Shown one piece after another: positions 25,144 through 34,282 of a DNA stretch of 57,803 nt (positions within the stretch are counted from its first letter, which is position 1; each line of letters starts with the position of its first letter). Made by a program: the position numbers and the translations under genes. Location: NCBI GenBank assembly GCA_027023425.1, contig JALVVL010000009.1, positions 1 to 57,803 of the forward strand, given 5' to 3'. This DNA is from Anaerolineales bacterium. Lineage in GTDB: Bacteria; Chloroflexota; Anaerolineae; Anaerolineales; DRMV01. The notes beneath the pieces were generated by a model that did not search any database, was not told where the DNA came from, and worked only from the letters and a program-made list of their open reading frames with translations.

Positions 25144-27582
25144 ATGAGCGAAAGCGGCAAAATCATCCCCGTAGACATAAATGAAGAAATGCGCTCGGCG
25201 TATCTGGACTACGCCATGAGCGTGATTGTGGCGCGGGCGCTGCCCGATGCGCGCGACGGCCTCAAACCCGTCCAGCGGCGCATCCTCTACGCAATGTACG
25301 ACATGGGCTTGCGCTCCAACACCCCATACAAAAAATCCGCCCGCATTGTCGGCGAAGTGCTGGGCAAATACCACCCGCACGGCGACCAAGCCGTTTACGA
25401 CGCAATGGCGCGCATGGCGCAGGATTTTTCCATGCGCTACCCGCTGGTGGATGGGCAGGGCAACTTCGGCTCAATTGACGGCGACGCTCCCGCCGCCATG
25501 CGCTATACCGAAGCCCGCCTCAGCCGCATCGCCGAGGAAATGCTCGCCGATATTGACAAAAACACCGTTGACTTCGCCGATAACTTTGACGGCAGTTTGC
25601 AAGAGCCAACGGTGTTGCCGGCGCGCATTCCCAATTTGCTCATCAACGGCGCTTCGGGCATCGCCGTCGGCATGGCAACCAACATTCCACCCCATAACCT
25701 CAACGAAATCGCGCAGGCTTTGGTTTACCTGATTGACCACTACGACGAACTGCACAAAGTTTCTGCCGAAGACCTGATGCAATTCGTCAAAGGACCCGAT
25801 TTTCCAACCGGCGGCATCATCGTGGGGCACGAAGGCATCCAACAGGCGTACACCAACGGCAAGGGGCGAGTTACCGTGCGCGCCAAAGCCGAAATTGAGG
25901 AAATGAAAAGCGGGCGCTACCGCATCGTCGTCACCCAAATTCCCTACCAAGTGAACAAATCGGCGCTGATTGAGCGGATAGCCCAACTGGTGCGCGAAGG
26001 CAAAATTGACGCCATCTCCGACCTGCGGGATGAATCCGACCGCCGCGGCATGAGGATCGTGATTGAACTCAAGCGCACCGCCCAGCCGCGCAAGGTGCTC
26101 AACCAACTTTACAAGCACACGCCGCTCCAATCCACCTTCGGCATCCAACTGCTGGCGCTGGTGAACGGCGAGCCGCGCTTGCTTTCGCTCAAGCGCGCAA
26201 TGCTGGTTTACATTGAGCACCGCAAAGAAGTAATCCGCCGCCGCTCCGAATACGAACTTGCCAAAGCCCGCCATCGCGCGCACGTCCTTGAAGGCCTCCT
26301 CACCGCCTTGGCGCACTTGGACGACATCATCGCCACAATCCGCTCCTCCAAAGACGCCGAGCAAGCCCGCAAGCGGCTGATGGAGCGCTTCCGCCTGAGC
26401 GAAATTCAAGCGCAGGCGATTTTGGATATGCCCCTTCGCCGCCTTGCCGCGCTGGAGCGCCAAAAAATTGAGGATGAATACCGCGAGGTCAAAGAACGCA
26501 TTGCTTATTTGGAAGACCTGCTCGCCTCGCCCAAGAAAGTGCTGGCTTTGATAAAAGCCGACCTGCTGGATGTGGCGGAAAAATACGGCGATGAACGCCG
26601 CACGCTAATTGCCCGCGACGCTTCGGTTGAAATTCGCGAAGAAGACTTGATTGCCGACGTGCCGGTGCTGATAAGCCTCACCCAACGGGGCTACATCAAG
26701 CGGATGCCGACCACGACTTTCCGCGCGCAGGGGCGCGGCGGGCGCGGCGTTGCCGGGCACAACACCAAAGACGACGACGAAGTGACGCTTCTCATCCCCG
26801 CGCGCACGCTCCACACCCTGCTGTTTTTCAGCAACAAGGGCAAGGTGTATTCGCAAAAAGCCTACCAAGTGCCCGAAGCACGGCGCACTGCAAGCGGCAC
26901 CCCCATCGTCAACCTGCTGCCGATGGAGCCGGATGAACGCATCACCGCCGCGATCGCCGTGCCCGATTTCAGCGCGGCCGAATACTGCTTCATGGCTACG
27001 CGCAACGGCGTGACCAAGCGAGTGCGGCTGGAAGAATTTGCCTCCGTGCGCCCATCGGGGCTGATTGCCCTTTCGCTGAAAGGGGATGATGCGCTGGAAT
27101 GGGCGCGCCTCACCAGCGGAGACGATGAAATTTTGCTCGTAACCGCTCGCGGGCGGGCTTTGCGCTTCCACGAAAGCGAAGTGCGCGCAATGGGCAGGCA
27201 AGCCGCGGGCGTCACCGGCATCCGCCTGCAAAAGGGAGACCGGCTGGTGTCAATGAATGTGGTTGAGCCTAACGGCTACCTACTGGTGGTAACCGAGCGC
27301 GGCTACGGCAAACGCACCCCGCTTTCGGAATACACCGCCAAGCACCGCGCCACAATGGGCGTGCGCACCATATCTGCCAGCGCAATAGAAAAAACGGGCG
27401 AAATTGCCGCCGCTCTGGTGGTGCAGGAAAGCGACCAGTTGACCATAATCTCCGCGGGCGGAATCGCGCTGCGGGCGCGCGTCTCCGAAATTCCGGTGAT
27501 GGGGCGCGGGGCGCGCGGCGTCCGCCTCATCCGCCTGCAAGAGGGCGACAGCGTTGCCTCGGTAGCACGACTTAAGTCGTGA
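25144..27582 (+). CDS. gyrA: DNA gyrase subunit A
   Basis: 812 residues from the ATG at 25144 (AAGGA about 11 bases upstream). The breakage-reunion domain shows [14 protein letters not shown] (about 75-88) and catalytic Y121 in AMRYTEARL. The C-terminal beta-pinwheel (about 490-812) contains the GyrA box variant QGRGGRG (about 527), which argues for gyrase rather than topoisomerase IV ParC. Position 82, equal to E. coli Ser83 in the quinolone pocket, is Gln. gyrB is not in the window. The last residues and stop (ARLKS, TGA) merge into a GTCGTGAAGTCGTT tandem repeat, so the natural C-terminus may be truncated or replaced. Confidence 0.95.
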   Translation: MSESGKIIPVDINEEMRSAYLDYAMSVIVARALPDARDGLKPVQRRILYAMYDMGLRSNTPYKKSARIVGEVLGKYHPHGDQAVYDAMARMAQDFSMRYPLVDGQGNFGSIDGDAPAAMRYTEARLSRIAEEMLADIDKNTVDFADNFDGSLQEPTVLPARIPNLLINGASGIAVGMATNIPPHNLNEIAQALVYLIDHYDELHKVSAEDLMQFVKGPDFPTGGIIVGHEGIQQAYTNGKGRVTVRAKAEIEEMKSGRYRIVVTQIPYQVNKSALIERIAQLVREGKIDAISDLRDESDRRGMRIVIELKRTAQPRKVLNQLYKHTPLQSTFGIQLLALVNGEPRLLSLKRAMLVYIEHRKEVIRRRSEYELAKARHRAHVLEGLLTALAHLDDIIATIRSSKDAEQARKRLMERFRLSEIQAQAILDMPLRRLAALERQKIEDEYREVKERIAYLEDLLASPKKVLALIKADLLDVAEKYGDERRTLIARDASVEIREEDLIADVPVLISLTQRGYIKRMPTTTFRAQGRGGRGVAGHNTKDDDEVTLLIPARTLHTLLFFSNKGKVYSQKAYQVPEARRTASGTPIVNLLPMEPDERITAAIAVPDFSAAEYCFMATRNGVTKRVRLEEFASVRPSGLIALSLKGDDALEWARLTSGDDEILLVTARGRALRFHESEVRAMGRQAAGVTGIRLQKGDRLVSMNVVEPNGYLLVVTERGYGKRTPLSEYTAKHRATMGVRTISASAIEKTGEIAAALVVQESDQLTIISAGGIALRARVSEIPVMGRGARGVRLIRLQEGDSVASVARLKS

Positions 27583-27715
27583 GGGCGTTACGTCGTTAGG
27601 TCGTTAGGTCGTTGCGTCGTCGCGTTGTGAAGTCGTTGGGTCGTGAAGTCGTTGGGTCGTTGCGTTGTGAAGTCGTTGGGTCGTGAAGTCGTTGAGGCGG
27701 ATGAGCCGCCGAAGC
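27573..27715. repeat. tandem GTCGTTAGGTCGTTGGGTCGTGAA repeats (family D)
   Basis: Imperfect 8-24 base units (GTCGTTAG, GTCGTTGG, GTCGTGAA) run from the gyrA stop to about 27700. The reverse-complement type (CGACTTCACGACGCAACGA) is at 36645-36720, and related stretches lie at 34189-34232, 52350-52412 and 56405-56450. Confidence 0.85.
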
Positions 27716-27734
27716 GCCGAGTTGCCTATTTCCA

Positions 27735-28105
27735 TCTACCGATTGACACAGATTTACGCCGATTGAAGAAAAAAAACACAGAAGACACAGAAATTTACAG
27801 AGAACACAGAAAAATTTTTTCTTGGCGTCCTCTGTGTCCTTGGCTCCCTTGGCGTTAACCTCTGTGCTAATCTGTGTAATCTGCGGTTTTTATCCTTGGC
27901 GTCCTTTGTGTCCTTGGCGCCCTTGGCGTCCTTGTCATCCACCGATTTACACAGATTTACACCGATTGAAGAAAAAAACCACAGAAGACACAGAAATTTA
28001 CAGAGAACACAGAAAAATTTTTTCTTGGCGTCCTCTGTGTCCTTGGCGCCCTTGGCGTTAACCTCTGTGCTAATCTGTGTAATCTGCGGTTTTTTATCCC
28101 GACAC
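27735..28105. repeat. modular family C repeat block, two near-identical sub-blocks
   Basis: The sub-blocks at about 27745-27895 and 27940-28095 share ACAGATTTACnCCGATTGAAGAAAAAA, CACAGAAGACACAGAAATTTACAGAG, TTGGCGTCCTCTGTGTCCTTGGC and CTGTGCTAATCTGTGTAATCTGCGG. The block ends 14 bases before the amylase ribosome-binding site. Confidence 0.88.
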
Positions 28106-28118
28106 CGGAGCGCCGACC

Positions 28119-29507
28119 ATGTCCACCCCATACTGGGTAGCAGACGCCGTTTTCTACCAAATTTTCCCCGACCGATTCGCAAACGGCGACCCAAACAACG
28201 ACCCTCCCAACGTCGCCCCGTGGGGGAGCGAGCCCACAATTTGGAATTTCATGGGCGGCGACTTGCGCGGTATCATCAACCGCCTTGACTACCTGCTTGA
28301 CCTCGGCGTCAACGCCATCTACCTCAACCCAATCTTCCACTCCACCAGCAACCACCGCTACAACACCTACGATTACTACCGCATAGACCCCAAACTCGGC
28401 ACAATGGCCGATTTCCGCGCCCTGCTCCACGCCGCCCATTCCAACGGAATGCGGGTGATTTTGGACGGCGTGTTCAACCACACGGGACGCGGCTTTTTTG
28501 CCTTCAACGACATTTTAGAAAACGGCGAGCACTCGCCTTACCTCTGCTGGTATCACATCCACAACCTGCCGGTGCGCGCATATGGCGAGGGCAAAGCCGA
28601 AGATTACGAGGCATGGTGGGGCTTCAAAAGCCTGCCCAAACTCAACACCAACTGCCCCGAAGTGCGGGATTTCATTTACGGCGTAGCCCGTCACTGGCTA
28701 CGCGAAGGCATTGACGGCTGGCGCTTGGATGTGCCCAACGAAATTGACGATGATGAATTTTGGCAGGAATTTCGCCGCGTGGTCAAAGCCGAAAACCCAG
28801 ACGCCTACCTCGTGGGCGAAATTTGGACTGCCGACCCGCGCTGGGTGCGGCACTTTGACGGGCTGATGAACTACCCCCTGCGCGACGCCATCATCGCCTT
28901 CCTCAACGGCAACCTGACGGCAAGCGACTTTGACAACCGCCTACTGGAACTTGCGTCCATCTACCCGCCCGAAAACGCCCTTGCCATGTACCTGCCGCTC
29001 GGAAGTCACGACACGCCGCGCATCCTCACCGAACTCGGCACACCCGAAAAGGTAAAACTCGCGTTTGCAATCCAATTTGCCTACCTCGGTGCGCCGGCAA
29101 TTTACTACGGCGACGAAATCGGCATCGCCGGCGGCAAAGACCCCGACAACCGCCGCGCCTTCCCGTGGGAGCAGGATAAGTGGAACGCCGACCTGCGCGC
29201 TTGGGTGCAAAAACTGATAGCCATTCGCAAGCGCGCAGCGGCATTGCGGCGCGGCTCCTTCCACCTCATCACCCAGCAGGGCAAGCAAACCTGCGCCGTC
29301 TTTGCCCGCAAACTCGGCGCGGACGGCGTGCTTGTGCTCGTGAACCCCTCCACCGTCAAGCGCCACTGCCATTTGGACGTGCGCCCCTTAGGCTGGGAAG
29401 ACGGCTACATCGTCCACGACCTCTTAGGCGGAACGGAAGCCATAGTTGACGGGCACACCCTCCACTGGGATGCGCCGCCCCTTTCCGCCACATGGCTCGC
29501 CCATTAG
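28119..29507 (+). CDS. GH13 alpha-amylase family enzyme (cyclomaltodextrinase/neopullulanase-like)
   Basis: 462 residues with GGAG about 8 bases before the ATG. The TIM barrel shows the GH13 regions: DGVFNHTG (about 116), GWRLDVPNE with nucleophile D204, VGEIW with acid/base E234, and SHDTPR with D298. VFYQIFPDRF at residue 11 and the LPKLN motif (about 172) point to the cyclomaltodextrinase/neopullulanase/maltogenic amylase group. The usual N-terminal beta domain of that group is absent and there is no signal peptide, so cytosolic hydrolysis of short maltodextrins or cyclodextrins is inferred. The C-terminal beta domain is present (about 380-462). The TAG stop abuts a family B element. It has no sugar-transport neighbours. 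Confidence 0.9.
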   Translation: MSTPYWVADAVFYQIFPDRFANGDPNNDPPNVAPWGSEPTIWNFMGGDLRGIINRLDYLLDLGVNAIYLNPIFHSTSNHRYNTYDYYRIDPKLGTMADFRALLHAAHSNGMRVILDGVFNHTGRGFFAFNDILENGEHSPYLCWYHIHNLPVRAYGEGKAEDYEAWWGFKSLPKLNTNCPEVRDFIYGVARHWLREGIDGWRLDVPNEIDDDEFWQEFRRVVKAENPDAYLVGEIWTADPRWVRHFDGLMNYPLRDAIIAFLNGNLTASDFDNRLLELASIYPPENALAMYLPLGSHDTPRILTELGTPEKVKLAFAIQFAYLGAPAIYYGDEIGIAGGKDPDNRRAFPWEQDKWNADLRAWVQKLIAIRKRAAALRRGSFHLITQQGKQTCAVFARKLGADGVLVLVNPSTVKRHCHLDVRPLGWEDGYIVHDLLGGTEAIVDGHTLHWDAPPLSATWLAH

Positions 29508-29633
29508 AGCCTATCCGAAAATTCTTTGCAGATGTGTCACTGCGAGGCGGCATAGCCGCCGAAGCAGTCTCCCGACTAATGAAGCGGAGATTACTTCGCC
29601 GCTTCGCGGCTCGCAATGACACAAAGTCTTAGA
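29506..29633. mobile_element. MITE-like element, family B (CTATCCGAAAATTC ends)
   Basis: It starts AGAGCCTATCCGAAAATTCTT directly at the amylase stop and contains the inverted arms GTCACTGCGAGGCGGC ... GCGGCTCGCAATGACAC around GAAGCAGTCTCC / GGAGATTACTTC. It has no ORF. Related copies: 44029-44150 and 57070-57222. A short CGACCTCACGACCAACGA stretch of family D follows at 29640-29665. Confidence 0.75.
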
Positions 29634-29674
29634 ACGCCCCAACGACCTCACGACCAACGATCTACGCCCCACGG

Positions 29675-29680
29675 TATAAT
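29675..29680 (+). promoter_or_regulatory. -10 box giving a probably leaderless moaC mRNA
   Basis: TATAAT ends 6 bases before the moaC ATG (29687), with no room for a ribosome-binding site. No clear -35 box is seen. Confidence 0.5.
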
Positions 29681-29686
29681 TGCCCC

Positions 29687-30169
29687 ATGAAATCCGACAA
29701 ACTCACCCACATAGACGAACAAGGGCGCGCCCACATGGTTGACGTGGGCAAAAAGCCGCCCACCGAGCGCGTGGCGGTTGCCAAGGGCGAGGTGGTGATG
29801 AAGCCCGAAACGCTGGCGCTGATACGGGCGGGGGCGCTCAAAAAGGGCGACATCCTCACCGTAGCGCAGGTTGCCGGAATTATGGGCGCAAAGCGCACAA
29901 GCGACCTCATTCCCCTATGCCACCCGCTGCCGCTGACGCACGTGGAAGTTGAATTCGCCCTCCGCGACGACCTCCCCGGCGTGGAAATCACCGCTACCGC
30001 CCGCACGGTGGCGCAAACCGGCGTGGAAATGGAAGCGTTGACAGCGGTGTCGGTTGCCGCGCTCACGATTTACGACATGGCAAAAGCGGTTGAAAAAACC
30101 ATGCGCCTGACCAACATCCGCCTTGTGCGCAAACACGGCGGACAAAGCGGCGACGTGATAAACGAGTGA
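29687..30169 (+). CDS. moaC: cyclic pyranopterin monophosphate synthase
   Basis: 160 residues, normal length. MoaC converts the MoaA product to cPMP, the first stable molybdopterin intermediate. Family signatures include [16 protein letters not shown] (about 6), [15 protein letters not shown] (about 75, active-site His) and [26 protein letters not shown] (about 112). The start is fixed by the conserved N-terminus even though there is no Shine-Dalgarno site. It leads moaC-moaD-moaD'-moaDE, with gaps of 4, 17 and 10 bases. moaA is not in the window. Confidence 0.95.
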   Translation: MKSDKLTHIDEQGRAHMVDVGKKPPTERVAVAKGEVVMKPETLALIRAGALKKGDILTVAQVAGIMGAKRTSDLIPLCHPLPLTHVEVEFALRDDLPGVEITATARTVAQTGVEMEALTAVSVAALTIYDMAKAVEKTMRLTNIRLVRKHGGQSGDVINE

Positions 30170-30173
30170 AGCC

Positions 30174-30419
30174 ATGCCGGAGCACAAAGTCCTCCTTTTC
30201 GCCACACTGCGCGACCTCGCCGCGCCTGCGGTAACGGTTGAACTGCCCACGGGCGCAACCGTGCGCGACCTGCGCGCCGCCCTCGCCGCCGCCCATCCGG
30301 CGCTAAAGCCATACCTTGAAGACGCCATCGTTGCCGTCAACCACGATTTCGCGCTGGAAGACGAGCAAATCCCTCAAAATGCCGAAATTGCCGTTTTCCC
30401 ACCCGTCAGCGGCGGCTGA
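30174..30419 (+). CDS. moaD: MoaD-family sulfur carrier with C-terminal Gly-Gly
   Basis: 81 residues with a ubiquitin-like beta-grasp fold ending in FPPVSGG. The Gly-Gly tail is what MoeB-type enzymes adenylate and turn into a thiocarboxylate for molybdopterin synthesis. It lies 4 bases after moaC. It may serve molybdopterin synthase with the MoaE part of the fusion protein, or another tungsten/molybdenum route such as the AOR enzyme at 41782. Confidence 0.9.
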   Translation: MPEHKVLLFATLRDLAAPAVTVELPTGATVRDLRAALAAAHPALKPYLEDAIVAVNHDFALEDEQIPQNAEIAVFPPVSGG

Positions 30420-30436
30420 AAATATAGGAGCGAAAA

Positions 30437-30679
30437 ATGCCCAAGATAACCATTACATTCTTCGCCGCGCTGAGCGACCTAACCGGCACAAGCCGCCTCA
30501 ATTGGGAAATTCCCGATGGCACCACAATTGGCGATCTGAAAAAGCGCCTGATTGAAACCTACCCGGACTTGGAAGACGCCTTCAGGCACGGCTTGGAAAT
30601 TGTGATCGGCGATACAATCGCCCACGATGACGATGTGATTCCGCAAAACGCGCGCATCGCCTTGTTTTACCCCAAGTGA
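30437..30679 (+). CDS. MoaD-like protein lacking the Gly-Gly tail
   Basis: 80 residues, clearly a paralogue of the N-terminal part of the next gene (both begin MPKIT(I/V)xFFAALSD, TGT, EIP(D/E)GTT). It ends NARIALFYPK, so the C-terminal Gly-Gly needed for sulfur transfer is missing. GGAG precedes the ATG by about 6-8 bases. It may be a decoy, a structural partner, or a carrier that lost activity. No frameshift is needed to explain it. Confidence 0.85.
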   Translation: MPKITITFFAALSDLTGTSRLNWEIPDGTTIGDLKKRLIETYPDLEDAFRHGLEIVIGDTIAHDDDVIPQNARIALFYPK

Positions 30680-30689
30680 CGGAGTAAAC

Positions 30690-31403
30690 ATGCCCAAAAT
30701 CACCGTGATATTTTTCGCCGCGCTGAGCGATATAACCGGCACGCGCCGTTTAGAAATGGAGATCCCCGAAGGAACCACGGTGGGCGAACTCAAGCGCATT
30801 CTGCTTGAACGCTACCCGGGGTTGGAAAAATCGTTTCAGGGAATTGTCACCTCAATCGGCCCGGAAACTGCGGAAGATGATGAAATCATCCCCGACGGTG
30901 CGCAGGTCGCCCTTTTCCACCCAATTGCAGGCGGCGATGGGCAAGAAGCCCCCACAATCGTACGGGTAACGGATGAGCCGCTTGATGTGAACGGCTTGAT
31001 AACCCAAATCACCACGCCGGCAGTGGGCGCGGTGGTGACTTTTGTCGGCACGGTGCGCGGCTTCACCCGCGGCAAGCAGACCAGCGCACTGGAATACGAG
31101 GCCTACAAGCCAATGGCAGAAGCCAAACTGCGCCAAATCGCCGCCGAAATCCGCGCGCGCTGGCCTAAAATTGAAGGGGTTGTGCTCATCCAGCGCATCG
31201 GGCATTTGGAAGTGGGCACGCCGACAACATTCGTTGCGTGCTCTTCCCCCCACCGCGGCGACGGCGCATTTGAAGCCGCCCGATACGGCATTGACCGCCT
31301 CAAAGAAATCGTGCCCGTTTGGAAGAAAGAAATCAGCCCCAACGGCGAGGAATGGGTTGAAGGGCATAACCCGATAAAACAAACCACAGATTACACAGAT
31401 TAG
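30690..31403 (+). CDS. moaDE: MoaD-MoaE fusion, molybdopterin synthase
   Basis: 237 residues. The MoaD part (about 1-82) ends HPIAGG, and the MoaE part (about 90-230) shows GAVVTFVGTVRG (about 112), ALEYEAYKPMAE (about 132), RIGHLEVG (about 170) and WKKEISPNGEEWV. Fusion puts both halves of molybdopterin synthase in one chain. Because Gly-Gly is internal, thiocarboxylation needs either cleavage or the separate MoaD upstream. The last residues (KQTTDYTD) and the TAG stop are encoded by a CACAGATTACACAGATTAG repeat, so the C-terminal tail is repeat-derived. Confidence 0.92.
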   Translation: MPKITVIFFAALSDITGTRRLEMEIPEGTTVGELKRILLERYPGLEKSFQGIVTSIGPETAEDDEIIPDGAQVALFHPIAGGDGQEAPTIVRVTDEPLDVNGLITQITTPAVGAVVTFVGTVRGFTRGKQTSALEYEAYKPMAEAKLRQIAAEIRARWPKIEGVVLIQRIGHLEVGTPTTFVACSSPHRGDGAFEAARYGIDRLKEIVPVWKKEISPNGEEWVEGHNPIKQTTDYTD

Positions 31404-31785
31404 CACAGATTTTTTCTGCGAAATCTGCGGTTTCAATCATCCAATCGGTGTAAATCTGTGTCAATCGGTGGACTAAAACCACAGATTACACAGATAACAC
31501 AGATTTTTTCTGTGTTATCTGTAAATTTCTGTGTCCTCTGTGTTTTTACTCCAATCGGTGTAAATCTGTGCCAATCGGTGGATAAAAACCACAGATTACA
31601 CAGATAACACAGATTTTTTCTGCGGAATCTGCGAAATCTGCGGTTTCAATCATCCAATCGGTGTAAATCTGTGTCAATCGGTGGACTAAAACCACAGATT
31701 ACACAGATTAGCGCAGATTTTTTCTGCGAAATCTGCGTAATCTGCGGTTTCAAATCTGTGTAATCGGTGGATATTATTCTTCATC
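31383..31785. repeat. modular family C repeat block, several near-identical units
   Basis: About four units of ACCACAGATTACACAGAT(T/A)...CAGATTTTTTCTG and AATCGGTGTAAATCTGTGTCAATCGGTGG run from the moaDE stop to 14 bases before the threonine synthase gene. The 31435-31510 and 31650-31725 stretches are close to identical. No gene lies in this 395-base spacer. Confidence 0.9.
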
Positions 31786-31798
31786 TGAAGGGAAAGTA

Positions 31799-32932
31799 AT
31801 GGAAACCATCCGTTGCACATCCTGCGGCACGGCATACCCCGATGAAGGCTTGCCCTACCGTTGCCCAAAATGCGGCGGCGTGTTTGACCGCGCCGAAATC
31901 CCCACTTACGACCTCAAAGCCTTAGAACCCAGCCTTCCCGGCATCTGGCGCTACCGCCACACATTTGCCCTGCCTGAAGGCTCACCGGTGATAAGCCTCG
32001 GCGAGGGCAACACACCCCTCGTGTGGGATGAACTTTTCGGGCGCAAGGTTGCCTTCAAACTTGAATACCTCAACCCCACCGGCTCGCACAAAGACCGCGG
32101 CGGGGCTCTTCTGACCGCGGCGGTTGTGGGGCGCGGCATTAAGCAAGTGGTTGAAGATTCATCAGGCAACGCGGGCGCGTCGCTGGCGGCGTATGCGGCG
32201 CGGGCGGGAATTCATGCGCGCATCTACACACCCGCCTATGCCTCAAAGGTCAAGCGCGCCCAAATGGCGGCCTATGCCGCGGAAGTGATTGAGGTGGAAG
32301 GGCCGCGCTCGGCGGCGGCAGAGGCGGCGCGCGCCGACGCCGATGCAGGCTACACCTACGCCAGCCACGCCTTCCTACCCTTCCCGCTTGATGGCTACGC
32401 CACCATCGCCTACGAAATTTACGAACAACTCGGCGCTCCCGGCACGGTCGTCGCTCCTGTTGGGCACGGCGGGCTGATGTTGGGCATTGCCCGCGGCTTC
32501 CTTGCCCTCAAGCAAGCCGGACTGATTGAGAAAATGCCAATGCTCGCGGGCGTGCAGGCGTTGGCGTGTGCGCCGCTATGGGCGGTTTACCGCGGCGGGC
32601 GCGAGGCGTTAGGCTGGGTTACCGACCAAGTGCCAACCTTAGCCGAAGGCGTGCGCATCCGCTGGCCTGTGTGGGGCGATACCCTGCTCCGGCTCATTGA
32701 AGAGCACAACGGCACTTTCCTTGCAGTTGAAGAGGAAAACATCCTCCCCGGACGCGACGCCTTAGCCAAGCGCGGGTTTTACGTTGAGCCAACCTCGGCC
32801 ATCGTTTGGGATGGCATACGCCAAATCGCCGAATGCGCCCCCGAACCGATTGTAGCCATTCTCACCGGAAGCGGCTACAAAGTCCCTAACCCTTCCCTTC
32901 CCCAAGAAACCGTTTTTCCCCAAAAAAAGTGA
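31799..32932 (+). CDS. thrC: threonine synthase-like PLP enzyme
   Basis: 377 residues with the fold-type II PLP lysine in NPTGSHKDRG (about 96-101), preceded by an N-terminal zinc ribbon (CTSC at 6-9, CPKC at about 22-25) and LGEGNTPL (about 68), all typical of short-chain threonine synthases that turn O-phosphohomoserine into threonine. VGHGGLMLG and ILTGSGYKVPN fit the phosphate and PLP sites. Related PLP enzymes of the same family cannot be fully excluded because hom and thrB are not adjacent. fabF starts 8 bases downstream, so the two may be co-transcribed. Confidence 0.88.
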   Translation: METIRCTSCGTAYPDEGLPYRCPKCGGVFDRAEIPTYDLKALEPSLPGIWRYRHTFALPEGSPVISLGEGNTPLVWDELFGRKVAFKLEYLNPTGSHKDRGGALLTAAVVGRGIKQVVEDSSGNAGASLAAYAARAGIHARIYTPAYASKVKRAQMAAYAAEVIEVEGPRSAAAEAARADADAGYTYASHAFLPFPLDGYATIAYEIYEQLGAPGTVVAPVGHGGLMLGIARGFLALKQAGLIEKMPMLAGVQALACAPLWAVYRGGREALGWVTDQVPTLAEGVRIRWPVWGDTLLRLIEEHNGTFLAVEEENILPGRDALAKRGFYVEPTSAIVWDGIRQIAECAPEPIVAILTGSGYKVPNPSLPQETVFPQKK

Positions 32933-32940
32933 GGAGCAAA

Positions 32941-34179
32941 ATGAGCGAACGCGTTGTAATAACCGGCATGGGCACTCTAAATCCCCTTGGGAACACAGTG
33001 GCAGAGACTTGGGAAAACGCCGTCAACGGCGTATCGGGCGTCGGGCCGATCACGCTATTTGACCCCAAAGACCTCAAAGTCAAAATCGCCGCGGAGGTCA
33101 AAAACTTTGATCCAACGGCCTACATGGACAAGCGCGAAGCCCGCCGCATGAGCCGTTACGAGCAACTGACCGTCGCCGCCTCGGTAGAAGCAATCGCCCA
33201 AGCAGGATTAGAAGCGGATAAAGAAGACCCGTACCGCATAGGAGTTATCGTCTCTTCGGCAATTGGCGGACTGGACAAATTGGAGGACAATGTAATAATC
33301 GCAGTCACCCGAGGGCCAACGCGCATAAGCCCGTTTGTAATTCCAATGATGATGGCAAACGGCGGCGCGGCGCATATAGCCATCCGCTACGGCTTCCAAG
33401 GCCCCTCATACGGCACAACCTCTGCCTGCGCCACCAGCAACGACGCCATAGCCGTGGCGTGGCAACTGATAAAACTCGGGATAGCCGATGCCGTGGTGAC
33501 CGGCGGTGCCGAGGCCACAATCACTTTCACAGGCATAGGGGCGTTTGACCGCTTGGGCGCAATGTCCCGCCGCAATGACGACTGGAGCATGACGCCCCAG
33601 CCCTTTGACAAAAATCGCGACGGGCTGGTGATGGGCGAAGGTGCAGGGATTTTGGTGTTGGAAAGTGAAAGCCACGCCAAAGCCCGCGGCGCCGAAATTC
33701 TTGCAGAACTTGTGGCCTTTGGCTCAACAAACGACGCCTTCCATGTGACCGCGCCGGTAGAATCGGGCGCAGGCGGCGCAGAGGCAATACGGCGCGCACT
33801 GGCTGCGGCGCGCATCTCCCCCGAAGAGGTGGATTACATCAACGCCCACGGCACCGCGACCCAACTCAACGACATCGCCGAAACGCGCGCCATCAAGGCG
33901 GCGCTCGGCGACCATGCCTACAAAATCCCCATTTCCTCCACCAAATCTATGACGGGGCACATGATGGGCGCTACCGGCGCGGTGGAGGCCATCCTTTCGG
34001 TGCAGGCAATTCGCACCAACACCGTGCCTCCAACAATTCACTTCCAAGAACCCGACCCCGAGTGCGACCTGGACTACGTGCCCAACGAAGCGCGCTCGTT
34101 GCCGGTGAAAGTGGTCATCAGCAACGCCTTCGGCTTTGGGGGGCACAATACAATTCTCGTATTTCGGGAGTACAACTGA
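32941..34179 (+). CDS. fabF: beta-ketoacyl-ACP synthase II
   Basis: 412 residues from the ATG at 32941 (GAGGAG just upstream; an in-frame GTG at 32929 overlaps that site). The condensing-enzyme triad is complete: Cys in TTSACATSN (about 163), His in NAHGTATQLND (about 303) and His in NAFGFGGHN (about 340), plus the Lys of STKSMTGHMMGA. It elongates acyl-ACP in fatty acid synthesis. No other fab gene or acpP is nearby. It follows threonine synthase closely and ends before a family D tandem repeat. Confidence 0.94.
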   Translation: MSERVVITGMGTLNPLGNTVAETWENAVNGVSGVGPITLFDPKDLKVKIAAEVKNFDPTAYMDKREARRMSRYEQLTVAASVEAIAQAGLEADKEDPYRIGVIVSSAIGGLDKLEDNVIIAVTRGPTRISPFVIPMMMANGGAAHIAIRYGFQGPSYGTTSACATSNDAIAVAWQLIKLGIADAVVTGGAEATITFTGIGAFDRLGAMSRRNDDWSMTPQPFDKNRDGLVMGEGAGILVLESESHAKARGAEILAELVAFGSTNDAFHVTAPVESGAGGAEAIRRALAAARISPEEVDYINAHGTATQLNDIAETRAIKAALGDHAYKIPISSTKSMTGHMMGATGAVEAILSVQAIRTNTVPPTIHFQEPDPECDLDYVPNEARSLPVKVVISNAFGFGGHNTILVFREYN

Positions 34180-34188
34180 GAAAGGGAT

Positions 34189-34232
34189 AGGAAGTTAGGT
34201 CGTTAGGTCGTTAGGTCGTTAGGTCGTTGTTT
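34189..34232. repeat. GTCGTTAG tandem repeat (family D)
   Basis: Four to five copies of GTTAGGTC lie 10 bases after the fabF stop, followed by TTTTCTGTGCAAATTTGCGG, a family C word. Confidence 0.85.
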
Positions 34233-34282
34233 TCTGTGCAAATTTGCGGTTGTCTCTTTTACAGGGTTGAAGGATTGGAAAA

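Noticed and set aside
27573-27715. Tandem GTCGTTAG words considered as a CRISPR array
   Set aside because: Units are 8-24 bases without unique spacers of constant length, and no cas genes are present.
30437-30679. The middle MoaD as a pseudogene broken by a frameshift
   Set aside because: The frame is intact from a good start to a stop at normal MoaD length; only the Gly-Gly is missing, so it is kept as a CDS.
31383-31785. Repeated CACAGATT blocks considered as a CRISPR array or replication origin iterons
   Set aside because: Repeat and spacer lengths are irregular, orientations mix, and no dnaA, parAB or DnaA-box cluster is nearby; similar blocks occur in many spacers.
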